A stretch of DNA of 5,203 nt, from NCBI GenBank assembly GCA_030550225.1, contig JAUQPV010000211.1, positions 1 through 5,203 on the forward strand, read 5' to 3'. The notes below the pieces were generated by a model. That model saw nothing but the letters and a program-made list of their open reading frames with translations. It searched no databases and had not been told where the DNA came from. Source of the DNA: Acidobacteriota bacterium. GTDB lineage: Bacteria; Acidobacteriota; HRBIN11. Of this stretch, positions 1-5,203 are shown one piece after another. Every line of letters begins with the position of its first letter. The stretch's first letter is position 1. A program made the position numbers and the translations under genes.

Positions 1-3000
1 TGAGGGAAATTCCCGACGGGGTGTTCTCGACCTACCTGCGGGCCAGTCGCCAGGGCGTGATGGACCTCCCTCCTCCCAAGGGCCACTTTCTCAGTATGAT
101 CCCGCCCGTCGAGTTTTCGGACATCCGGTCGGTGATCGGCATGGGTCCGGCCGACGCCATGCGTTTCCTGGTCGTCTCGGTCAGGGAAGACATGGTCCAA
201 GGTTCCATCATCGAAGGGCTGTATAGCCGGACGCCCCGCGTGACGCCCTGGGCCGGGTTCGGGGGGAGTGTCGCCACGGTCAGTCCCTACGTGAGCCGGG
301 AGCGGCCGGTGAATGCGTCGCCCGACGAGGTGTGCTGGGTGGAAGACGTCGACCACGGCCCATACAGGGGGCGGGATGTGTACTGTGCGGTAGTGGGGGG
401 CTCTAAGTCTCGGGTTGCCCATCTGGACGGGAGGGTGAACGGGACGTTCTTTGCGGGTCCGTTGGTGGGCCAGGTGAGGGGCATCGCTGTGTCGACGGAC
501 ACGTCGACGGACACGCGGTGGTTCTACGTGGCGTATGAGGCGGCGGATAAGCCCGGGTGGTACCGTATCGAGCGAGTGCGGAGAGGCAACACGCCCTCCG
601 ATGAGGTCGACATACAGTTCGGGAACATGGACTTTAGGATCGTGCCGGGCAAGAAGCGGGTCGGGATGGACGCCGACGTCGAGCTGTGGGTCGCCGCCGG
701 GATGGAGACGCCGGGATGCAGCGGGCGCAGCGGCCAGACGTGTATGATTTATATCCTGTCAAACGAGACGGTCGTGGTCGCCGGGACGCTCGAGAAGCCG
801 ATGGAGGACGTCGAGATCGAGTGGCGGTGGTGGGACGGCCACGGACATGTGTGGTACCTCCAGTCTATCGGGGCCCTGGGGATCGATTGGCAGCATGATC
901 TCTACAACAGCGTCTTTGCGAGAGGCAAGGACGGCTCGACCTCCTATCAGCAGTTACAGGTCAACACGCTCCACCTCCCGAGGACGACGGCCGGGCGATG
1001 GGAATTCGGTAGCAAAAAAGTCGTGATCTCGTCAGCTCCGAGAGGGGTCCAGGAGGCCGCGGGGTGGCCGGAGGCCGAGCAGGTGGCCCCCCGGGTCATA
1101 AGGGTCCCGGTCCAGGTCGGTTTTGCGAACCATCCTGTCTACCTGCGGGTTCTGGACCCACCGGATCTGGCAGGGTATGCGCCGGTGGGGTGCCGTGGCC
1201 GACCCGAATGCATGTGTCCCGAAGAAGGGGGTCCCTTCCTGCAGGCATGCGACAATCAAGTGTGGCAAGTGTGGCCAGCCCCTGCTGATTGGGGCCTCTG
1301 CGCGGCTCTGCCATGCACGAACCCCGTTCGGGTCCTGCAAACCGGCTCCGACGGCCAAGGGAAGGCCTCCGTCTACCTGAAGCTCCCCATGACATACAGC
1401 GGGGATAACCTCGTTCTGCAAATCCACTATGCGCCGCTCCAGCAAGCACCCCAGGGATCCGAGCCGGTCCTGAACTATTCAGAAATCTATACGGGCTGGA
1501 AGCGGGTGTTCGTCGAGGCCGACTTCATGTTCCGCTATGGGGGCCTGCTGGCCGTAAATTGCAACAGATGCAACCAGATTGTCGTCTACCCGTGGTCCAA
1601 CGTGCAGGTGGGCGACATCATCGTCGTCTTCACCGAACCCCGAACTAACGTGCAGACGACCTTCCCCTACCTGCCGGGGTCGCAGGCCGAACTCCGGCGG
1701 GTCCGGAGGGTACAGACATGCCCTGGCCTGCCCCCATGCAATCAGCCGGGCGTGCGTGCAGGAGATATAGTCTTGGAGCTGGAATGCGTCCCGGGGGCCC
1801 CGGGTGAGTGTTCGGAGGATGGCAGTCTCACCGGTCTATATGAGGCGTCGGAACGGGACAACGAGGGCCGACCCACGTTCAAAAATGGGCGCAGCGCCGG
1901 CGTCGGCGTCGTCCACCGGGAGGTGCGCCCGTCGCCGACGGCGGTCGCCCCCCTCAGGTCGAAGGGCGCCGGATGGGTCCCGAGGAGACCTTCTCCTCCA
2001 AGGCCTTTGCCATCCCCCCTGTCCAAGGCCTCCGCCGCTCCCCTGTGGTTTCGGGCTTACGGGGAGGAGGGGCTTGGGAGGATCAGTATATGGGCCCTCG
2101 TACCGGCCCCGTTGGCAGGTGATTTCATCGCCGTCGGTGATTGGAATGACGGGTCAAACCTCGACGGCTGGTTGGCCATGATCGATGCCCAGGGCCACAT
2201 CCTCTGGGAACGCCGCATCGGAAACGCCGACTCTTGGGAGGGCTTCTGGTCCGCGGTCGTCACGACCGATGGGTACATCCTGGCCTTGGGATGGGCTTAC
2301 GCCCCCCTACCGGATGGTTCACTCAATCCGGATATATGGGTTGCCCGCCTGGGACCTTTGGGACACCTGATGTGGCAGAAGCGATACGGGGCTATCGACC
2401 CCATGGAGTCGGACCCGGATTGTCGGTATGGCCGGGAGGGAGCCGTCGCCGCCGTATCCACGGCCGACGGGGGCCTCCTCCTGCTGGCCGGTGTCGAGTT
2501 CACTCCTCGAGGTTTCCCCTGCTTTCGGCAGGTCTCCCGGTGGGGGCCCTGGGTCCTTCGCCTGGATAGGTCGGGAAACGTCGAGTGGCATCGTATGTAC
2601 AGCAGTTATACGGGGAGCGACTTCTACGTGTCCCTCCTGTCGGCGATGACCGGGATGCCCGACGGGGGCGTGGCCATCACCGGCCGGGCCTCCCTGAGGG
2701 GAGGGGACGACGACTTGTGGGTCCTCCGCTTGGACGAGCAAGGCGAGGTCGTGTGGAATAAGGTCTACATGGTGCCCGGAGAAGACATGGGTCTGGATAT
2801 CGCTTCGTGGCACAAAGGCCTCATCGCCGTCGGGCTCCGATGGCCCTTCCACGACCGGCCCGGCGGATGGGCCCTCCGCCTGGACGGCGCCGGTGCTGTC
2901 GTCTGGCAAAAGGCCTATGGGCAGGTCGACGAGAGCGAAGGGAACGGGCGCGGCTTTAGCTTCGTCCGGCCCCGGGATGAGGGTATCATCGTCGCCGGAT

Positions 3001-4547
3001 GGATCGAGACGGCGGAGGATCCCCTCTGGGTCCTCCGCCTTTCCGCCCGGACGGGGGACGCTTTGTGGCAGAAGCGGTACTCAGCGGGCGGCTGGCCGAG
3101 CGCCATGACCCTTACCTCGGGCAACGTGGTCATAGCGGCAGGCTTGCAGGCCCTCCTGACGGTCAACCCCACGGACGGCGGGGCCGCCTGTGGCTTGGCG
3201 AAAGAGGTCGAGGCGACCGTCGTCGATACGACGGCCGTCGCCGCAGATGCCTGGATGGACGAATCCTTCCAACCCGACGTCGAAGACGCCCCGACGACGG
3301 CTTCGGTCTATTCGATGACCTCCCCGGAAGACGACCTCTGCCAGACCTTCACGCTCAGCCTGCAACCGGATAACGTGACCGTCCGGGCGGGCGAATCAGT
3401 CGCCCTGAGCTCTATCCTCACGTCGGTCAACGGCTTCAGCGGGGACGTGAGCCTGGCCTGCGAGGAGGCGCCGCCGGAGCCCAGCTTGCGCATCCGTCAG
3501 GCTCCCCCCTGGTGGCAGTGGAGGCGGCCGGGCAGGTCTTCCGTCTCGGAGTCGGGGGGACTCCCCGAGGGATTCCAGTGCACGTTCGACCCCAACCCGG
3601 TGACCCTGAGCGGCGGGGGGAAGGCCGAGAGCCGGCTGACGATTACGGTGGGACCCGATGTCCTGCCGGGTCTCTACGGGATTCCCGTGACGGCCAAGGG
3701 TCGGCGCCTGCGGGTGGCGACCCAGGTCGCGCTGGCAGAGGTCCTGCCGGGGAAGGATCAGGAGAAGGCCTGCCGGTGTAAGGACTTCCCGATATGCCAC
3801 GAGGTATCAGAGGCGTGCTTCTGGAGGGCCGACCTGGGGAACGTCGCGGAGCCCTTCTCGGATGCCTTCATCCTGGTGTCCCGCTACCCCGCGGTCGTTG
3901 ACCCCCGGCAACTGGGAGAAGGCGAGGGCGCCGTTCCCTACCTGCCAGAGTTCGTTATAGACCTTAGATCCAATTGCGAACCATTCTACGCGATGCTTCG
4001 CTTCCATCAGATTTGGTTTGCTCATAGGAGTCCTGAGGATCGGCAATATGAGAACTGTGACCCATGTGTCGGATGTGGCAATTTTCCACAAAACTACTTT
4101 CACGTGATCGGCGGGACTCAGGAGGTCGACGGTGGTGCTCTCGGCGTAAGTGTGTCGATATCAGATGTGTCATTCGTCTTTGGGCAGTCTATCGAGACCC
4201 TCTGCAGGCAGGCATGTACTCCGGGACCGGAAAAGATGCCGAACGTGTACCGATCTGTGACAAACCACGAGTTGGTCCATCAGTTTGAAGTGAATGAGCG
4301 TGAGCCATGCACGGAGAAGACAAAGGGGCATGACGACCACGTGGCGTGGTGTGGGCAGTGCGGGGGGCCTCACCCTATCGAGAAGTGTCTGATGCACTTG
4401 GGCCGCGTTCTTAATGATAAGGAGGACGGGGTGGACCGGCTGGACTGCTACAACCTGATCGGTTCGATGGAGAATCCGGTGTGCCGGGCGGATATCGGGA
4501 AGATCTGGTGTGGGGAAGCGTTGCGCACGACATCGGACCCCAAATAA
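1..4547 (+). CDS. Large modular, probably exported, metzincin-like zinc metalloprotease with beta-propeller and Ig-like domains (5' end probably outside window)
   Basis: A single open frame ends at TAA 4545-4547. It is already open at base 3 (R-E-I-P-D-G before the GTG at 21). That GTG has no well-spaced Shine-Dalgarno and no signal peptide after it, so the gene probably begins upstream. Domains, numbered from the GTG: 1-350, beta-rich with many Trp/Tyr, unrecognised; 358-473, Ig-like beta-sandwich, leading to Y490-TGWKRVFVEAD-F502-M503, which recalls a VWR-L-x-VE-x-D-S-M motif I associate from memory with secreted bacterial multidomain proteins; 636-675, Pro-rich linker; 676-1054, seven W-x-K/R-x-Y repeats forming a likely propeller; 1107-1241, Ig-like domain; 1245-1508, Cys-rich domain with HELVH at 1416-1420 and CLMH at 1456-1459. 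By family knowledge, HExxH binds zinc and its Glu is the catalytic base; Met after the motif suggests a metzincin Met-turn. Proteolysis is inferred; the substrate is unknown. There is no frameshift and no visible C-terminal anchor or sorting signal. The downstream gene starts 55 bases later. Confidence 0.85.
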   Translation, partial: REIPDGVFSTYLRASRQGVMDLPPPKGHFLSMIPPVEFSDIRSVIGMGPADAMRFLVVSVREDMVQGSIIEGLYSRTPRVTPWAGFGGSVATVSPYVSRERPVNASPDEVCWVEDVDHGPYRGRDVYCAVVGGSKSRVAHLDGRVNGTFFAGPLVGQVRGIAVSTDTSTDTRWFYVAYEAADKPGWYRIERVRRGNTPSDEVDIQFGNMDFRIVPGKKRVGMDADVELWVAAGMETPGCSGRSGQTCMIYILSNETVVVAGTLEKPMEDVEIEWRWWDGHGHVWYLQSIGALGIDWQHDLYNSVFARGKDGSTSYQQLQVNTLHLPRTTAGRWEFGSKKVVISSAPRGVQEAAGWPEAEQVAPRVIRVPVQVGFANHPVYLRVLDPPDLAGYAPVGCRGRPECMCPEEGGPFLQACDNQVWQVWPAPADWGLCAALPCTNPVRVLQTGSDGQGKASVYLKLPMTYSGDNLVLQIHYAPLQQAPQGSEPVLNYSEIYTGWKRVFVEADFMFRYGGLLAVNCNRCNQIVVYPWSNVQVGDIIVVFTEPRTNVQTTFPYLPGSQAELRRVRRVQTCPGLPPCNQPGVRAGDIVLELECVPGAPGECSEDGSLTGLYEASERDNEGRPTFKNGRSAGVGVVHREVRPSPTAVAPLRSKGAGWVPRRPSPPRPLPSPLSKASAAPLWFRAYGEEGLGRISIWALVPAPLAGDFIAVGDWNDGSNLDGWLAMIDAQGHILWERRIGNADSWEGFWSAVVTTDGYILALGWAYAPLPDGSLNPDIWVARLGPLGHLMWQKRYGAIDPMESDPDCRYGREGAVAAVSTADGGLLLLAGVEFTPRGFPCFRQVSRWGPWVLRLDRSGNVEWHRMYSSYTGSDFYVSLLSAMTGMPDGGVAITGRASLRGGDDDLWVLRLDEQGEVVWNKVYMVPGEDMGLDIASWHKGLIAVGLRWPFHDRPGGWALRLDGAGAVVWQKAYGQVDESEGNGRGFSFVRPRDEGIIVAGWIETAEDPLWVLRLSARTGDALWQKRYSAGGWPSAMTLTSGNVVIAAGLQALLTVNPTDGGAACGLAKEVEATVVDTTAVAADAWMDESFQPDVEDAPTTASVYSMTSPEDDLCQTFTLSLQPDNVTVRAGESVALSSILTSVNGFSGDVSLACEEAPPEPSLRIRQAPPWWQWRRPGRSSVSESGGLPEGFQCTFDPNPVTLSGGGKAESRLTITVGPDVLPGLYGIPVTAKGRRLRVATQVALAEVLPGKDQEKACRCKDFPICHEVSEACFWRADLGNVAEPFSDAFILVSRYPAVVDPRQLGEGEGAVPYLPEFVIDLRSNCEPFYAMLRFHQIWFAHRSPEDRQYENCDPCVGCGNFPQNYFHVIGGTQEVDGGALGVSVSISDVSFVFGQSIETLCRQACTPGPEKMPNVYRSVTNHELVHQFEVNEREPCTEKTKGHDDHVAWCGQCGGPHPIEKCLMHLGRVLNDKEDGVDRLDCYNLIGSMENPVCRADIGKIWCGEALRTTSDPK
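491..514 (+). repeat. Perfect 12-bp tandem duplication inside the large gene
   Basis: The 12-mer gtcgacggacac occurs twice back to back (491-502 and 503-514). It is in frame and encodes S-T-D-T twice (residues 158-165). It looks like a small replication-slippage duplication in a surface loop. Confidence 0.9.
1092..1529 (+). other. Protein region: Ig-like beta-sandwich plus WKRVFVEAD motif in the large gene
   Basis: Residues 358-473 alternate short hydrophobic strands (RVIRVPVQVGF, HPVYLRVLDPP, ASVYLKLPM, DNLVLQIHY) in the manner of a beta-sandwich. A Cys-bearing loop at roughly 390-435 interrupts it. The T-G-S-D-G-Q-G-K-A step before the ASVYLKLPM strand looks like the turn seen in bacterial Ig-like (Big-type) domains. 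Residues 490-503 carry Y-T-G-W-K-R-V-F-V-E-A-D-F-M. From memory this recalls a VWRxLxVExDSM motif in secreted proteins that also carry a C-terminal HExxH domain. The domain boundaries and the family link are inference. Confidence 0.45.
2046..3185 (+). repeat. Seven-unit beta-propeller repeat region in the large gene
   Basis: Seven units begin with W-x-x-x-Y/I anchors at W676, W729, W785, W856, W912, W962 and W1016. The spacings are 53, 56, 71, 56, 50 and 54 residues. Each unit then shows a T-x-D-G or similar turn, an I-x-x-x-G strand, and a D-x-W-V-L-R-L-D-x-x-G-type strand leading to the next Trp (for example DLWVLRLDEQG and GPWVLRLDRSG). The last unit ends at LLTVNPTDGG. Seven units of this size fit a closed seven-bladed propeller, usually a binding or scaffold module rather than an enzyme. 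Unit 3 is about 15 residues longer and carries two Cys (DPDCRYG, GFPCFRQ). Near-identical DNA recurs between units: a 13-mer at 2371-2383 and 3064-3076, and a 12-mer at 2718-2729 and 3027-3038. The unit type resembles the WQKxYGG...WVLKLDxxGN repeats of thermophile secreted proteins; this is a pattern match only. Confidence 0.75.
3339..3743 (+). other. Protein region: NGFSG-type Ig-like domain in the large gene
   Basis: Residues 1107-1241 follow the pattern of a widespread bacterial extracellular Ig-like repeat: F-T-L-S-L-Q-P-D-N-V-T-V then R-A-G-E-S-V, V-N-G-F-S-G (NGFSG at 1137-1141), V-S-L, G-L-P-E-G, F-D-P-N-P-V-T-L (1189-1196), a strand L-T-I-T-V, and a final P-G-L-Y-G-I-P-V-T-A strand. 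Such domains usually act as spacers or adhesion modules. Compared with the usual spacing between the V-S-L strand and G-L-P-x-G, this copy has about 31 extra residues (1149-1179), rich in Pro, Trp and Arg. It sits directly before the catalytic-type domain. Confidence 0.7.
3753..4544 (+). other. Protein region: Cys-rich metzincin-like zinc metalloprotease domain
   Basis: Residues 1245-1508. The zinc motif H1416-E-L-V-H1420 follows a T-N stretch. The metzincin consensus HExxHxxGxxH would place Gly at 1423 and the third His at 1426, but both are Glu here. His1437 and His1440 (G-H-D-D-H) are alternative third ligands. C1456-L-M1458-H lies 38 residues after H1420 and is a candidate Met-turn. The domain has 17 cysteines, including C-R-C at 1251-1253, C-x-x-C-x-x-C at 1346-1352, C-x-x-x-C at 1395-1399 and C-G-Q-C at 1444-1447, against three in the whole propeller. 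This suggests disulfides in an exported protein or an added metal site. Assignment as a hydrolase is inference from the motif; a catalytically dead or differently liganded version is possible. Confidence 0.6.
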
Positions 4548-4550
4548 GCC

Positions 4551-4584
4551 CCGCCGACGGCGGTCTGCGGTCTACCGTCGGCGG
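4551..4584 (+). other. Perfect intergenic inverted repeat (hairpin) between the two genes
   Basis: ccgccgacgg (4551-4560) and its exact reverse complement ccgtcggcgg (4575-4584) flank a 14-base loop, three bases after the stop codon of the large gene. The stem is very GC-rich and no T-run follows (tcccac comes next). It is therefore not a classic intrinsic terminator and may instead be a weak terminator, an attenuator or a 3'-end stabiliser. It ends only six bases before the Shine-Dalgarno of the next gene. The loop carries the heptamer gcggtct twice in tandem (4560-4566, 4567-4573), and a one-mismatch third copy lies at 4581-4587. Confidence 0.55.
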
Positions 4585-4590
4585 TCCCAC

Positions 4591-4596
4591 AGGAGG
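4591..4596 (+). promoter_or_regulatory. Strong Shine-Dalgarno for the downstream gene
   Basis: aggagg lies six bases before the ATG at 4603, a near-optimal match and spacing. It fixes the start of the second gene. No convincing separate promoter fits in the 55-base gap, which points to read-through from the large gene. Confidence 0.85.
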
Positions 4597-4602
4597 TGGG
4601 TC

Positions 4603-5203
4603 ATGCGGTGGATAAGCCGAATCGTCTGGACGGTGTGGGTGGTCTTGGGCCCCGACCTGGGGTGGGGCGCCGAGCCCCTGATCCTGGTCCTGAGGGGGCC
4701 CGAGCGGGTCCGGATGGAGGATGTCCTGGGGGCCCACCCTGTATCCCTTGGATTTGAGGCCTGGGTGGTGAATCCGGGGCCTCAGGAGTGGCGGGTCGGC
4801 ACAACTCGATATAGTGATTACTGGAGGGTGGTCGTGGAGGGCCCAAGCCTGGACCCGAGGTGTAGGGGAAGAAGGGATGGAAACATTATTATATGTTTCG
4901 CAGGCTTTCCGACGGATCGGCTGGCGCCGGGTCAGAAGGAGCTTGATTCCATTTTAGAATGGGGTGGGATCGTGGGTCCGGGTCGGTACCGGATGTGGTT
5001 GGAGTATGACGGGACGGAGATTCCGGAGGATGCGGAGAGGCTCCAGGACGAGGTGGAGCATAAGAAGGGGCCGCCCTTTTTGCGGATGCATCTGAAGTCG
5101 AAACCGATTGAGTTTGAGGTCCTTCCCCTGCGGGGGGTGGATGCGGAGATGGTGGCCCGGTGGCAGAAGTGGAATCCGGGTCGGCCCCTATGTGAATTTC
5201 CGG
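4603..5203 (+). CDS. Predicted exported protein with beta-sandwich-like body, unrecognised (3' end cut by window)
   Basis: The frame opens at ATG 4603 behind AGGAGG and stays open to the window edge: 200 codons with no stop. The N-terminus (MRWISRIVWTVWVVLG, then a small-residue stretch ending G-W-G-A before E24) looks like a signal peptide with two Arg and a hydrophobic core. Cleavage after A23 is plausible, though Trp at -3 and the P17-D18 pair make it imperfect. The body alternates strand-like segments (PLILVLRGP, VSLGFEAWVVNPG, YWRVVVEGP, GNIIICFAGFP) with an L-A-P-G-Q-K turn and a G-P-G-R-Y-R-M-W-L-E-Y strand, as in extracellular Ig-like or transglutaminase-adjacent beta-sandwich folds. 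Residues 166-187 (S-K-P-I-E-F-E-V-L-P, then G-V-D-A-E-M-V-A-R-W) look like a last strand leading into a helix, so a second, helical part probably follows outside the window. No catalytic motif is visible. Same-strand position 55 bases after the protease-like gene suggests an operon; a functional link is inference. Confidence 0.85.
   Translation, partial: MRWISRIVWTVWVVLGPDLGWGAEPLILVLRGPERVRMEDVLGAHPVSLGFEAWVVNPGPQEWRVGTTRYSDYWRVVVEGPSLDPRCRGRRDGNIIICFAGFPTDRLAPGQKELDSILEWGGIVGPGRYRMWLEYDGTEIPEDAERLQDEVEHKKGPPFLRMHLKSKPIEFEVLPLRGVDAEMVARWQKWNPGRPLCEFP

Noticed and set aside
21..23. GTG as the true start of the large gene
   Set aside because: The frame is open upstream to base 3. The only purine-rich stretch (gaggg at 2-6) is 14 bases away, and no signal peptide follows. 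It remains possible, because TGA at 1-3 could be the stop of an upstream gene, but it is less likely than a start outside the window.
1123..1380. Shadow-frame peptide with a zinc-ribbon-like C-G-K-C-G-Q
   Set aside because: It lies in another frame inside the large gene, whose own frame is intact and strand-like on both sides. It has no Shine-Dalgarno or family pattern beyond a chance CxxC.
2319..2909. 196-residue open frame on the minus strand
   Set aside because: It is antisense to the propeller repeats. Long antisense frames are expected in high-GC coding DNA, and it shows no domain or ribosome binding site.
3217..3234. 7-bp perfect inverted repeat with a 4-base loop (ccgtcgt-cgat-acgacgg)
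   Set aside because: It is inside coding sequence for the acidic linker, rich in GAC/GTC/ACG codons. Such short palindromes are expected there by chance.
4551..4590. Classic intrinsic terminator
   Set aside because: The stem is good but is followed by tcccac rather than a T-run, and the next gene's Shine-Dalgarno is six bases away.
4411..4846. Two Pro-rich minus-strand frames across the gene junction
   Set aside because: They are antisense to the end of gene 1 and the start of gene 2. Their Pro-richness just mirrors GG-rich sense codons.
1..5203. Possible mobile element, CRISPR array, tRNA or restriction/defence system
   Set aside because: No transposase motif, spaced repeat array, tRNA-like fold or defence-gene motif was seen on either strand. 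The only repeats found are short or encode protein blades.

Overview
The window is high-GC bacterial (possibly archaeal) DNA that reads almost entirely on the + strand. It holds one very large gene that covers most of the sequence and the start of a second gene right behind it. No rRNA, tRNA, CRISPR, transposase or phage-type gene is visible, so the organism cannot be placed. GC is about 68% in a counted stretch of the large gene (2641-2880). Propeller repeats of this W-K-Y / D-x-W-V-L-R-L-D type, followed by NGFSG-type Ig domains, are common in secreted proteins of uncultured and thermophilic bacteria, but that is only a hint.

Layout: (1) From the left edge to 4547 is one uninterrupted reading frame of about 1508 residues counted from the first GTG at 21. 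The frame is already open at base 3 and no signal peptide follows the GTG, so the true start probably lies upstream. It encodes a modular protein, most likely exported: an unrecognised beta-rich N-terminal region (about residues 1-350); a beta-sandwich region ending in a Y-T-G-W-K-R-V-F-V-E-A-D motif (about 358-503); further beta-rich sequence; a Pro-rich linker (636-675); a seven-unit beta-propeller (676-1054); an acidic linker; an NGFSG-type Ig-like domain with a 31-residue insertion (1107-1241); and a Cys-rich C-terminal domain (1245-1508) with an HELVH zinc-protease motif and a later C-L-M-H that resembles a metzincin Met-turn. (2) A 55-base gap (4548-4602) contains a perfect 10-bp inverted repeat and a strong Shine-Dalgarno. 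(3) From 4603 to the right edge runs a second gene, cut by the window end. It encodes a predicted exported protein with a beta-sandwich-like body and no recognised enzymatic motif.

The two genes share a strand and are closely spaced, so they are probably co-transcribed. The large protein may be a surface or secreted metalloprotease-like protein with binding modules, and the small one a secreted companion. The partnership is inferred from position only. All residue numbers for the large protein count from the GTG at 21.
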